The position numbers and the translations under genes are program-made. Of a DNA stretch of 35,853 bases, positions 1 to 8,087 are shown piece by piece. A model generated the notes under the pieces. That model was given only the letters and a program-made list of their open reading frames with translations. It searched no databases and had not been told where the DNA came from. The stretch's first letter is position 1. Each line of letters opens with the position of its first letter. The stretch is from an uncultured Treponema sp. (GTDB lineage: Bacteria; Spirochaetota; Spirochaetia; Treponematales; Treponemataceae): contig CALBXN010000151.1 of NCBI GenBank assembly GCA_937890485.1, positions 1 to 35,853 on the forward strand, read 5' to 3'.

Positions 1-1016
1 GTAAAGAAAATTTGTTTTTATATCCTGCAAAAGGAAAAAATATTTATAGAATTGGTTTTACTAAAACTATAGAATCTAGTGCAGAAAATGATTATATAGA
101 AAATGAAATTGAATTATCATTTAACAATGAAAATAAAAAAGTTTTGATAAAAACTTATGATAGTATCAAAAATACAAAAATATTTTTTGGTAAACAAGAA
201 ACAAAAGATACTGGATATTTATCATTATCAACTTTTGACTTACCAGATGTGAAAAGTAATTTTAGAAAATATGCAGAACGCTCTTTTGAAAAATATATTA
301 ATAGTAGTGTTGAGTTAAATAATAAAAAAAATGTAATTATCGATTTGCGTGGTAATTCTGGTGGAAATAATTATTACTCAAATAAATTTTTATCATCGTT
401 GTATAAAAACAAAATTATTTCAGATTCAGAACTTCAAAAAGCAAAATTACCCAAAGATGAAGTGAATTATACAGAATCATATAATTATTCTTCACCTTGG
501 ATAGCGAATACAATGAATAATTATTTTAGTCAAATGGGAATGGCGGATTTTATTTTTCCCTACATACAGTCTGATATAGAAAATTTTAAAACTGAACCTA
601 AAAAAATTATTAGAAAATGGATAGATACTTCGTCAGAATACATTGGTGAATGTAATTTTACAGGAAAAGTTATTATTATTGTAGACAGAAATTCTGCTTC
701 AACTTCTGAAGATACTATTCAACTTGCAAAAAGATTATTTGGAAAAAATTGTTATTTGGTTGGTGAAAATTCTAAAGGATGCTTTTCTTACGGAAATATT
801 TTGCCTTATCAATTACCAAATAAAAGTTTGTGCTTATATGTACCAAGTACAATTTTTATGAACTATGCAAATTCAGAATATTACAATATTGAAGGAATCG
901 GTTTTACTCCAGATTATTGGTCAACAAATGAAGATTTGCTTGAAACTTTAGTTGCTATCACAGGAGATAAATCTTTACGAAAAGTTTTGCAAGGCATTGA
1001 AGTTGGGTTGAAGTAG
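1..1016 (+). CDS. S41-family (C-terminal processing type) peptidase, 5'-truncated
   Basis: The reading frame is open to the first base of the window, so the start lies upstream; the TTG at 12 is just an internal codon. What remains is about 337 residues, including the catalytic core of an S41 serine protease. Visible landmarks, in order: the strand-and-loop NVIIDLRGNSGGN (S41 beta-strand with DLRGNxGG), then VDRNSASTSEDT holding the likely nucleophilic Ser, then GENSKGCFSYGN at the position of the family's Lys and substrate loop, then a typical GIGFTPDYW tail (G[IV]xPD). S41 enzymes usually act in the periplasm or are exported, but the signal sequence would be outside the window. No PDZ domain is visible in the part present. 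The gene is notably AT-rich, with many AAA/AAT codons. It ends before a hairpin shared with the convergent CBM48 gene. The family is fairly sure; the substrate is unknown. Confidence 0.85.
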   Translation, partial: KENLFLYPAKGKNIYRIGFTKTIESSAENDYIENEIELSFNNENKKVLIKTYDSIKNTKIFFGKQETKDTGYLSLSTFDLPDVKSNFRKYAERSFEKYINSSVELNNKKNVIIDLRGNSGGNNYYSNKFLSSLYKNKIISDSELQKAKLPKDEVNYTESYNYSSPWIANTMNNYFSQMGMADFIFPYIQSDIENFKTEPKKIIRKWIDTSSEYIGECNFTGKVIIIVDRNSASTSEDTIQLAKRLFGKNCYLVGENSKGCFSYGNILPYQLPNKSLCLYVPSTIFMNYANSEYYNIEGIGFTPDYWSTNEDLLETLVAITGDKSLRKVLQGIEVGLK

Positions 1017-1061
1017 AGTGTTTATTTTTTGCAGTTTTAGTATTGTCGAATAAAATCCTTC

Positions 1062-1109
1062 TCTATAAAAAAAACTCGTGAAAAATCATTTTGGATTCTC
1101 CACGAGTTT
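1062..1109 (-). terminator. Rho-independent terminator of the CBM48 gene
   Basis: AAACTCGTG (1072-1080) pairs perfectly with CACGAGTTT (1101-1109); a few inner pairs (ATC/GAT) can extend the stem. On the minus strand the stem is followed by an eight-T run (1067-1074, overlapping the stem base), which is classic intrinsic terminator form for the gene ending at 1135. On the plus strand the following bases are only moderately T-rich, so it may also stop the S41 gene, less efficiently. Confidence 0.85.
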
Positions 1110-1134
1110 GCTTTAATAACTAGAAGTTAGTAAT

Positions 1135-1443
1135 TTATACAATTACAACTGAGTTGTCTGTAAAAGAAAATGGTGCTGGAACATATTTATCTGCTGCCCA
1201 GTCGTTTTCCCAATGTTTACCGTCTAAAAGATATCTAAATTGATATTCCTTGCCTGTTTCTAGTGTCAATTTTACAGAAAAACTTCCATCTTTGTGTTTT
1301 TTCATTGGAGTGTCGATGGAACTCCAACTGTTAAAATCACCTGCTAACCAGACTTTGCTTGCACCTTTGGCAGCTTCTGCTGAAAGCTCAAACGTTACAA
1401 CACAAGTTTTTTGTGTTTTGTTATATGATTTGTAAAGTGCCAT
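1135..1443 (-). CDS. Single-domain CBM48 (glycogen-binding / isoamylase early-set) protein
   Basis: A 102-residue protein consisting only of the immunoglobulin-like early-set fold found in glycogen-branching enzymes and AMPK beta subunits. The signature VWLAGDFNSWS (about 31-41) is followed by MKKHKDGSFSVKLTLETG and the glycan-contact strand YQFRYLLDGKHWENDWAAD. There is no catalytic GH13 domain and no signal peptide, so it is probably a cytosolic alpha-glucan-binding protein. The start is set by a good Shine-Dalgarno (GGAGGG on the minus strand, near 1448-1453), six bases before ATG. It is divergent from metK across a 135-bp region that carries four copies of a 9-10-bp motif. Family assignment is confident; its role in glycogen metabolism is inferred from the fold. 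Confidence 0.85.
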   Translation of the reverse strand: MALYKSYNKTQKTCVVTFELSAEAAKGASKVWLAGDFNSWSSIDTPMKKHKDGSFSVKLTLETGKEYQFRYLLDGKHWENDWAADKYVPAPFSFTDNSVVIV

Positions 1444-1462
1444 GTACCCTCCTAGGTTTGTG

Positions 1463-1553
1463 TTTTATAGTACTTGAATATCTCTCGTGTAAAGTATACT
1501 ATAAAAACAGAATTTTGTGTATACTATAAATATATTTTTTTTATTTTATAGTA
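1463..1553. promoter_or_regulatory. Divergent control region with four TACTATAAA(A) boxes
   Basis: Between the CBM48 gene and metK the sequence TACTATAAAA occurs at 1463-1472 (minus), 1497-1506 (plus), a 9-base copy at 1522-1530 (plus) and 1544-1553 (minus). The order is inverted, direct, direct, inverted. Some boxes probably double as -10 elements: TTGAAT (1474-1479) lies 17 bases before TACTAT (1497-1502) for metK. The repetition beyond what a promoter needs suggests operator sites or tandem promoters. AT-rich composition tempers this. Confidence 0.5.
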
Positions 1554-1578
1554 TAAATTACCGATTTTTGGAGGTTTT

Positions 1579-2748
1579 ATGAAAGATAATCGATACCTTT
1601 TTACTTCAGAATCTGTTGGAGAAGGACATCCAGATAAATTATGTGATCAAATCTCAGATGCAGTTTTAGATGCATGTTTAACAAATGATTCTTCAAGTCA
1701 TGTTGCTTGTGAAACTTTTGCTTCTGCTGGTATGGTTTTAGTTGGTGGCGAAATCACAACAAATGATTATATTCCAATAGATGAAATTGCAAGAAATGTT
1801 GCTCGTGAAATTGGTTATACTGATTCAGATTATGGTCTTGATTATAAATCAATGGCTGTAATGAACATGATTCACTCACAATCTCCTGATATTAACCAAG
1901 GTGTTGTAGGTAAGGGGTTAAAAGAATACGAAGGTCAACAAGGTGCTGGAGACCAAGGAATGATGTTTGGATTTGCTTGTTCCGAAACTCCAGAACTTAT
2001 GCCAGCTCCAATTATGTATTCTCATAATTTGCTTAGAAAAGCAACTGAACTTAGAAAAAATAAAACTTTGTCATGGCTCCGTCCTGACGCAAAAAGTCAA
2101 GTTACAATAGAATATGAAGGTCATAAACCTGTTAGAATTGATGCTGTAGTTATTTCTCATCAGCATGATCCTGATGTTTCAGACAAAGATATCAAAGAAG
2201 GAATTATCGAGCAAATTATTAAGCCGGTATTAACTCCTACTGGTTTACTTGATGACAAAACAAAATATTTTATAAATCCTACTGGTCGCTTTGTAATTGG
2301 TGGTCCATTTGGTGATACAGGTTTAACTGGAAGAAAAATCATTGTTGATACTTACGGTGGAATGGGACGTCATGGTGGTGGAGCTTTCTCTGGTAAAGAC
2401 CCATCTAAAGTAGACCGTTCTGCTGCTTACATGGCTCGTTATATTGCAAAGAATGTTGTTGCAAGTGGTCTTGCAGAAAGATGTGAAGTTCAACTTGCCT
2501 ATGCAATCGGTGTTCCTTTTCCTGTTTCTATCATGGTTGATACTTTTGGCACAGGAAAAGTTAGTGATTTTGCTATTTCTGAAGCTGTAAAAGAAGTTTT
2601 TGATTGTTCTCCTGCTGGAATTGTTAAAACTTTAGATTTATTAAAACCTGTTTATTCAAAAACTGCTTCTTACGGTCATTTTGGTAGAAGCGAATTTACT
2701 TGGGAAAAAACAGATAAAGTAGATGAACTTAAAAACGCCATCAAATAA
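1579..2748 (+). CDS. metK: S-adenosylmethionine synthetase
   Basis: Makes S-adenosylmethionine from methionine and ATP in the cytosol; this supplies methyl groups for enzymes such as RsmG, encoded later in the window. The 389-residue length is normal for the family. Diagnostic motifs are in place: GEGHPDKLCDQISDA (14-28), the ATP loop GAGDQGMMFG (122-131), and GGGAFSGKDPSKVDRSAAY (266-284), with the metal- and phosphate-binding Asp and Lys residues. A clear Shine-Dalgarno GGAGG at about 1570 lies seven bases before ATG. The last 26 bases overlap the start of nth, suggesting co-translation. No SAM riboswitch is recognisable in the leader; control, if any, would involve the repeated TACTATAAA boxes upstream. 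Confidence 0.98.
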   Translation: MKDNRYLFTSESVGEGHPDKLCDQISDAVLDACLTNDSSSHVACETFASAGMVLVGGEITTNDYIPIDEIARNVAREIGYTDSDYGLDYKSMAVMNMIHSQSPDINQGVVGKGLKEYEGQQGAGDQGMMFGFACSETPELMPAPIMYSHNLLRKATELRKNKTLSWLRPDAKSQVTIEYEGHKPVRIDAVVISHQHDPDVSDKDIKEGIIEQIIKPVLTPTGLLDDKTKYFINPTGRFVIGGPFGDTGLTGRKIIVDTYGGMGRHGGGAFSGKDPSKVDRSAAYMARYIAKNVVASGLAERCEVQLAYAIGVPFPVSIMVDTFGTGKVSDFAISEAVKEVFDCSPAGIVKTLDLLKPVYSKTASYGHFGRSEFTWEKTDKVDELKNAIK

Positions 2749-3391
2749 AACTGATGATTTAAAAGTTTTGTCAAAGGATAAAGTGATTCTTCTTTTTGAA
2801 CGATTTAAAGAGAAGAATCCTAAGCCTACAACAGAACTTATTGCTCCAAATAACTATACTTTACTAGTTTCTGTAGTTTTATCTGCTCAGGCAACTGATA
2901 AAAGCGTGAATAAAGCTACAGAAAGTTTATATAAAAAAGTTGATACTCCAGAAAAAATGCTTGAACTTGGTGAAGAAGGTCTTATTGAATATATCAAATC
3001 AATTGGGCTTTATCGTGCAAAAGCAAAAAATGTAATTGCTCTAAGTAAATTGCTTGTAGAAAATTTTAACAGTTCTCTTCCTCGTACCAGAGAAGATTTA
3101 ATGAGTTTGCCAGGAGTAGGAAGAAAGACTGCAAATGTAATTTTGAATGTAGTTTATGGCGAAAAAACTATGCCAGTGGATACTCATTTATTAAGAATTT
3201 CTCCAAGAATTGGGCTTTCTTTTGGAACAAATCCAGAAACTATTGAGCAAGATTTATTAAAAATCATTCCTGATGAATATATGGAACATGCTCATCACTG
3301 GCTAATTTTGCATGGAAGATATATTTGTACCGCAAGAAATCCAAAATGTAAAGAATGTCCTATAAACGATATTTGTCAGCAAAATTTGTAA
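2723..3391 (+). CDS. nth: Endonuclease III (DNA glycosylase / AP lyase)
   Basis: Base-excision repair enzyme that removes oxidised pyrimidines and cuts the abasic strand. 222 residues. The helix-hairpin-helix LPGVGRKTA (129-137) carries the Schiff-base Lys135, the catalytic Asp is Asp153 in PVDTHLLRI, and the C-terminal [4Fe-4S] cluster ligands are Cys202-x6-Cys209-x2-Cys212-x5-Cys218, the canonical spacing. The chosen ATG lies inside metK (26-bp overlap). The first 14 residues are polar and not part of the fold, so a TTG at 2768 is a possible alternative start with no overlap; ATG is preferred by codon type. It is probably in one transcript with metK. Confidence 0.95.
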   Translation: MNLKTPSNKTDDLKVLSKDKVILLFERFKEKNPKPTTELIAPNNYTLLVSVVLSAQATDKSVNKATESLYKKVDTPEKMLELGEEGLIEYIKSIGLYRAKAKNVIALSKLLVENFNSSLPRTREDLMSLPGVGRKTANVILNVVYGEKTMPVDTHLLRISPRIGLSFGTNPETIEQDLLKIIPDEYMEHAHHWLILHGRYICTARNPKCKECPINDICQQNL

Positions 3392-3436
3392 TATACTTAA
3401 AATATAAGTTTTATTACGAATTGGCAGGTATTTTTT

Positions 3437-4243
3437 ATGGAAAACTCTTTAATTAAATTGATAAAAGAAACTTTTACACCAAAATTAATTTCTAATATTA
3501 TTTCTGTTGTGGTTGGTTTAGTAATTTTTATTCTATTGTATTTGTTAATATCAATGATTTATAAAAAATTTGCAAAAGAAAAATTAAAAGCACAAACCTT
3601 TAAATTAATTGCAAAAATACTAAAATATTCTTTTTTTGTCTTAGCTGTAATTTATGTTTTGGGAATATTTAATATAAAAATTACTGCTCTTTTAGGGGCG
3701 GCAGGAATTGCTGGAGTTGCTATCGGGTTTGCGGCTCAAACTTCATTTAGTAACATCATAAGTGGATTTTTTATTTTATCAGAAAAATCTCTTAAAATTG
3801 GAGATTATATCACCATTAAGGATGTTTCTGGAACGGTTGATTCTATAGATATGCTTTCGGTAAAAATTAAAACTCCAGATAATCAAATGGTACGAGTTCC
3901 AAACGAAACGATTATAAAAGAAAACTTACAAAATACTTCGTTTTATCCTACAAGGCGATTAAATGTGAATGTTTCAATTTCTTATGATGATGACATGGAA
4001 AAAGCCCTAGAAGTTCTTTCTAAAGTACCAGACAAATGTTCTTGTTTAATAAAAGATAGTGAATCTTTTGCGTATTATGATGGTTTTGGAAATTCTGGAA
4101 TAAATCTTGTTCTTTCTGTTTTTCTAAACAATTCGGATTTAATAACTGCAAAAAATCAAGTTTATATTGAGATAAAAAAAGCCTTTGACCAAGCTAATAT
4201 ACAAATTCCCTTCGCGCAACTTTGCGTAAAAGTAAATCAGTAG
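3437..4243 (+). CDS. Small-conductance mechanosensitive channel (MscS family)
   Basis: A 268-residue inner-membrane channel of minimal MscS size. Predicted membrane helices are about 19-41, 63-79 and 82-113; the third is the glycine/alanine-rich pore helix, GAAGIAGVAIGFAAQTSFSN, followed by ISGFFILSEKSLKIGDYI, the most conserved MscS stretch. After it comes the cytoplasmic beta domain (GTVDSIDMLSVKIKTPDNQMVRVPN) and an alpha/beta vestibule. It releases solutes on hypo-osmotic shock. A Shine-Dalgarno-like GGCAGG sits about eight bases before ATG. It follows nth by 45 bases with no convincing terminator between, so read-through from metK-nth is possible. It converges on slyX with a two-base gap. 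Confidence 0.95.
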   Translation: MENSLIKLIKETFTPKLISNIISVVVGLVIFILLYLLISMIYKKFAKEKLKAQTFKLIAKILKYSFFVLAVIYVLGIFNIKITALLGAAGIAGVAIGFAAQTSFSNIISGFFILSEKSLKIGDYITIKDVSGTVDSIDMLSVKIKTPDNQMVRVPNETIIKENLQNTSFYPTRRLNVNVSISYDDDMEKALEVLSKVPDKCSCLIKDSESFAYYDGFGNSGINLVLSVFLNNSDLITAKNQVYIEIKKAFDQANIQIPFAQLCVKVNQ

Positions 4244-4245
4244 GA

Positions 4246-4449
4246 TTAATAGTGAGGTGGTCTTACGTTAGGAATTTCGCCTTCTTGATTGTCGGATAAT
4301 TCTTTGATTTTGATGGACATAGCTTTATTTTCTGATAGAAGTTTATCGATAATTTTTCCATGTTCAACGGTTACTTCTTGTAATTGATTCAAAAAGTCTT
4401 CAAGATAAGCAAGTTTTGTTTCTATATAAGTTATTCGTTCTTCATTCAT
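4246..4449 (-). CDS. slyX: SlyX-family small coiled-coil protein
   Basis: 67 residues. Residues about 3-55 form a heptad-patterned amphipathic helix (ERITYIETKLAYLEDFLNQL) and the protein ends in RPPHY, the characteristic SlyX C-terminus. The biochemical function of the family is not established. There is no Shine-Dalgarno upstream of the ATG; instead TGcTATTAT (4456-4464 on the minus strand) ends six bases before it, predicting a leaderless message. The terminator of the hydrogenase operon lies just upstream. Confidence 0.85.
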   Translation of the reverse strand: MNEERITYIETKLAYLEDFLNQLQEVTVEHGKIIDKLLSENKAMSIKIKELSDNQEGEIPNVRPPHY

Positions 4450-4464
4450 AAATTGATAATAGCA
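4450..4464 (-). promoter_or_regulatory. Extended -10 promoter of slyX, leaderless geometry
   Basis: On the minus strand TG-C-TATTAT (-10 at 4456-4461) is followed by six bases and then ATG at 4449. Transcription normally starts about seven bases after a -10 hexamer, which places +1 at or beside the A of the start codon. No ribosome binding site is present. Confidence 0.5.
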
Positions 4465-4471
4465 TTTTATT

Positions 4472-4517
4472 TTAAAAAAGAAAATTGCCCAAAGAATTTT
4501 TTTTCTCTGGGCAATTT
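4472..4517 (-). terminator. Terminator of the hydrogenase operon
   Basis: GGGCAATTT (4509-4517) pairs with AAATTGCCC (4482-4490), and the stem continues with partial pairing around an A-rich loop on the minus strand. It is followed on that strand by TTTTCTTTTTT. It lies 18 bases after the hydA stop codon, in the right orientation to end the operon. Confidence 0.85.
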
Positions 4518-4534
4518 ATAAAAACTAAACAACT

Positions 4535-6277
4535 TTAGTTATACAAGTCACGTTTTGTGTAAGTTGTATGTAACAAGTGATGTGATTTTTCGCTGTTTGG
4601 TTGGCCAAAATATTCATCATAAATTTTTGTGATGAGAGGATTTTGGTGTGAACAACGAATTTCGTGAGTTTCATCATCTTGATAAAGTGCTGCAGCTCGT
4701 TTGATACGAAGGTCGTCATTGTGTCCATAAGGTTGTCCACCTCCAGTTACACAACCACCTTTACAAGCCATAACTTCGATAAAGTCGTAAGGTCTTTCTT
4801 TTCCTTCTTCGGCAGCTTTTCGGATTTCTTGTACAACTGCATCAACATTTCCCATTTGGTGAATAACTGCAAGTTTTACTTTTGTTCCGTTTAAATCAAC
4901 TTCTGCTTTCTTTACACCTTCAAGTCCACGAACTGGAGTATAATTTACGTCTCCTAATTCGTTACCTGTAACAAGTTTGTATGCTGTTCTAACTGCTGCT
5001 TCCATAACTCCACCAGTTGCACCAAAAATAGTTGCTGCTCCTGTGTATGGTCCGATTGGACTGTCTGCTTCGCTTTCTGGAAGATTTACAAAATCAATTC
5101 CTGCTTGACGAATTACAGATGCAAGTTCTCTTGTAGTTAAAACTTTATCAATATCTTGATAACCTGAAGATTTCATATTGTCGTCACGGCGTGCTTCGTA
5201 TGCTTTTGCTGTACATGGCATCACTGAAAGATGGAAAATTTTACTTGCGTCAATTCCAGCTTTTTCTGCCCAGTAAGTTTTTGTGATTGCTCCCTGCATT
5301 TGCTGTGGAGATTTTGCGCTTGAAAGATTTGGCAAAAGGTCATGATAATTTTTTTCTGCGTAATCAACCCAACCTGGACAACAACTTGTAAACATTGGCA
5401 ATGCACCACCTTTTGTAAGGCGAGTTACTAATTCAGTTCCTTCTTCCATGATTGTAAGGTCTGCTGCAAAGTTTGTATCAAAGATATATTTGAATCCTAA
5501 CATGCGTAGTGCAGTGTAAAGTTTACCTGTACATAATGTTCCTGCTGGAAGTCCAAATTCTTCTCCGATTGCGGCTCTAACTGAAGGTGCAATTGAAACT
5601 ACTGATGTAATTTCTGGGTCTGCAACTTTGTCAAATACTTCTTCAAGTTTGTTATGAGTTGTGATTGCTCCAGTAGGACAGTGAGCTGCACATTGACCAC
5701 AACGAATACATGGGCTATGAGCTAAATCGCTACCTGCAACAGGTCCGATAACAGTTTTATCTCCACGACCTGTGTATTCCATTGCCCAAACATTTTGCAT
5801 AAGTTGACAAGCTTCTACACAACGACCACAGTTGATACATTTGTTTCTATCTAAAACAATTTCTTCGTAAGAATCATCTGTTGGTTGATTTTTTAGTATT
5901 TGAGTAAATCTTGGAGCGGAACGTAATCCAAAATCCATTGCTAAGTCTTGTAATTCACACTGACCACTTCTGTTACATTGTAAACAATCCTGTGGGTGAT
6001 TTGACAAAACCAATTCAAGAACTGTACGACGAGCTTTGTTGATTTCTGGATCATGAGTGATAAGTTTCATTCCAGGAGCAACTTTTGTTGTACAAGCACG
6101 TAGCATTTTTGGTGTTCCAGCTAAGCGTACAATACAAATTCCACAAGAAGCCCAAGCTGGTAAATCATCATTGTAACAAAGTGTTGGAATTTTAATATTC
6201 AACATCTTTGCAGCTTGGAGAATTGTTGTTCCTTCTGGAACTTCTATATCAATTCCGTTTATATTAACATTAACCAT
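4535..6277 (-). CDS. hydA: [FeFe]-hydrogenase catalytic subunit of an NADH/ferredoxin-linked complex
   Basis: A 580-residue cytosolic hydrogenase. Order of domains: N-terminal plant-type [2Fe-2S] (Cys34, 45, 48, 62); His94-x3-Cys98-x2-Cys101-x5-Cys107 [4Fe-4S]; two ferredoxin [4Fe-4S] motifs (CINCGRCVEAC 147-157, CIRCGQCAAHC 190-200); H-cluster domain with TSCCPGW (297-303), MPCTAKAYEARR (353-364) and MACKGGCVTGGG (503-514); C-terminal small-subunit-like tail. H-cluster ligands are Cys300, 355, 505 and 509, with Cys299 as proton-relay residue, so it should be catalytically competent. It is the last gene of the operon, with a strong GGAGG Shine-Dalgarno before ATG. With the NuoF- and NuoE-like subunits upstream it matches the trimeric/tetrameric electron-bifurcating (HydABC/Hnd) type; bifurcation is inferred from family membership. 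The HydEFG maturases are not in this window. Confidence 0.96.
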   Translation of the reverse strand: MVNVNINGIDIEVPEGTTILQAAKMLNIKIPTLCYNDDLPAWASCGICIVRLAGTPKMLRACTTKVAPGMKLITHDPEINKARRTVLELVLSNHPQDCLQCNRSGQCELQDLAMDFGLRSAPRFTQILKNQPTDDSYEEIVLDRNKCINCGRCVEACQLMQNVWAMEYTGRGDKTVIGPVAGSDLAHSPCIRCGQCAAHCPTGAITTHNKLEEVFDKVADPEITSVVSIAPSVRAAIGEEFGLPAGTLCTGKLYTALRMLGFKYIFDTNFAADLTIMEEGTELVTRLTKGGALPMFTSCCPGWVDYAEKNYHDLLPNLSSAKSPQQMQGAITKTYWAEKAGIDASKIFHLSVMPCTAKAYEARRDDNMKSSGYQDIDKVLTTRELASVIRQAGIDFVNLPESEADSPIGPYTGAATIFGATGGVMEAAVRTAYKLVTGNELGDVNYTPVRGLEGVKKAEVDLNGTKVKLAVIHQMGNVDAVVQEIRKAAEEGKERPYDFIEVMACKGGCVTGGGQPYGHNDDLRIKRAAALYQDDETHEIRCSHQNPLITKIYDEYFGQPNSEKSHHLLHTTYTKRDLYN

Positions 6278-6294
6278 CTAATTCCTCCAATTCC

Positions 6295-8076
6295 TTATTT
6301 TTTGATGATTGCACCAAATTTACAAGTCTTTTCACATTGACCACATTTTAGACATTTATTCTGGTCAATTACATGTCTAGATTTCTTTTCACCTACGATA
6401 CAGTTTGCAGGACAGTTTCTAGCACACATTCCACAACCAATACATTTTTCTGTAATTTCGTAAGAAATAAGTTTCTTACATTTTCCAGCAACACATTTTT
6501 TGTTTACAATGTGATCAATGTATTCTTGTTCAAATTTATTTATTGTAGAAAGAGTTGGGTTAGGAGCAGATTGTCCTAAAGCACAAAGAGAAGCAGATTT
6601 CATCGCTTGTCCAATGTCTTTAAGTTTTTGTAAATCTTCTAACTCACCATTTCCTCGTGAAATTTTATCAAGGATAGTGTGCATTTGCCTTGTTCCGATT
6701 CTACAAGGAGAACATTTTCCACAAGATTCATCTACACAGAATTCCATGTAGAATTTTGCTACGTCTACAACACAGTCGTCTTCGTCCATAACAATCATAC
6801 CACCTGAACCCATCATTGAGCCAAGTCGTGTTAAAGCACCAAAGTCGATAGGTGTGTCTAAGTGTTCTTCTGTGATAATTCCACCTGATGGCCCACCAGT
6901 TTGAACACCTTTGAATTTCTTTCCACCTTTGATTCCACCACCAATTTCAAAGATGATTTCTCGTAAAGTTGTTCCCATTGGAACTTCTACAAGTCCAGAG
7001 TTGTTGATTTTACCTGTTAGAGCAAAAACTTTTGTTCCTTTAGAATCCTCTGTTCCGATTTTATTGAACCAATCTGCACCTTTTGTAAGGATTACTGGGA
7101 TGTTTGCCCAAGTTTCAACATTGTTGATAACTGTAGGTTTGCCCCAAAGTCCGCATTGTGCTGGGAATGGTGGTTTTGGAGTAGGCATTCCCCGTTGTCC
7201 TTCGATAGAACGAAGAAGGGCTGTTTCTTCACCACAAACGAATGCACCAGCACCTAGACGAATTTCAATATCAAAATCAAATCCTGAACCTAAAATATCT
7301 TTTCCTAAAAGACCATTTTCTCTTGCTTGAGCCATAGCAACCTTTAATCTTTCGATTGCAAGTGGATATTCAGCACGGATGTAAACAAATCCTTTATTTG
7401 CTCCGATTGCTTTACCACAAATTGTCATTGCTTCAAGGATTGAGTGTGGGTCTCCTTCGATGGTTGAACGATCCATGTAAGCACCTGGGTCTCCCTCATC
7501 AGCGTTACATACAACGTATTTCACATCTCCTGGAGCTTTCATACCTGCTTCCCATTTTAATCCAGTTGGGAATCCAGCTCCTCCACGTCCTCTAAGACCA
7601 GATTTTTTGATTTCATCAACGATTTGTTCTGGAGTCATTTCAAAAAGTGCTTTTTCCAAAGCAAGATAACCGTCACGAGCGATGTATTCTTCAATATTTT
7701 CTGGATTGATAACACCACAGTTTCTTAAAACTATACGAAGTTGTTTTTGATAGAATTGAATTTCTTGAACTTCTTCGATACTTTTCTTTTCTTTATTGTA
7801 AAGAAGGCGTTGAACTTCGCGACCTTTTACGATTTGTTCTGCAATAATATCTTTTGCATCTTCTGGTTTTACTTCTACATAGAAAGAATCTTCTGGTAGA
7901 ACTTTTACGATAGGTCCTTTTTCACAAAATCCGAAACAACCAGTTTTTACAATTTGAACTTTGTCTTCTACACCAAAGTTTTTTGCTTCTGTTTGAAGGT
8001 TTTTGTAAATAAGATCTGCATTACTTGATTCACAACCTGTTCCACCACAGACAAGAATATAATGTGTATATGCCAT
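6295..8076 (-). CDS. hydB: NuoF-like flavoprotein subunit of the multimeric [FeFe] hydrogenase (HydB/HndC)
   Basis: 593 residues. An N-terminal thioredoxin-like [2Fe-2S] domain (CGGTGCESS and later TGCFGFCEKG) is followed by the NuoF core: GRGGAGFPTGLKW for FMN/NADH binding, CGEETALLRSIEG, and the ESCGKCSPCRIGTRQ [4Fe-4S] motif. Two C-terminal ferredoxin clusters (CIGCGMCARNC, CLKCGQCEKTC) follow; this tail separates HydB from the Complex I NuoF. The FMN in this subunit is the proposed NAD(H) site and bifurcation centre in the family. Its AGGAGA Shine-Dalgarno (8084-8089) overlaps the stop codon of the preceding gene, indicating translational coupling. Confidence 0.95.
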   Translation of the reverse strand: MAYTHYILVCGGTGCESSNADLIYKNLQTEAKNFGVEDKVQIVKTGCFGFCEKGPIVKVLPEDSFYVEVKPEDAKDIIAEQIVKGREVQRLLYNKEKKSIEEVQEIQFYQKQLRIVLRNCGVINPENIEEYIARDGYLALEKALFEMTPEQIVDEIKKSGLRGRGGAGFPTGLKWEAGMKAPGDVKYVVCNADEGDPGAYMDRSTIEGDPHSILEAMTICGKAIGANKGFVYIRAEYPLAIERLKVAMAQARENGLLGKDILGSGFDFDIEIRLGAGAFVCGEETALLRSIEGQRGMPTPKPPFPAQCGLWGKPTVINNVETWANIPVILTKGADWFNKIGTEDSKGTKVFALTGKINNSGLVEVPMGTTLREIIFEIGGGIKGGKKFKGVQTGGPSGGIITEEHLDTPIDFGALTRLGSMMGSGGMIVMDEDDCVVDVAKFYMEFCVDESCGKCSPCRIGTRQMHTILDKISRGNGELEDLQKLKDIGQAMKSASLCALGQSAPNPTLSTINKFEQEYIDHIVNKKCVAGKCKKLISYEITEKCIGCGMCARNCPANCIVGEKKSRHVIDQNKCLKCGQCEKTCKFGAIIKK

Positions 8077-8087
8077 CTATTTTTCTC

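Noticed and set aside
1444..1578. SAM riboswitch upstream of metK
   Set aside because: The leader is too short and AT-rich and lacks the conserved helices of known SAM riboswitch classes.
3393..3416. ACTTA/TAAGT hairpin followed by TTTATT after nth
   Set aside because: Five A/T-rich base pairs only; too weak to call a terminator.
6911..7330. A 139-codon plus-strand frame opposite hydB
   Set aside because: Proline-rich antisense shadow of the conserved glycine-rich NuoF region.
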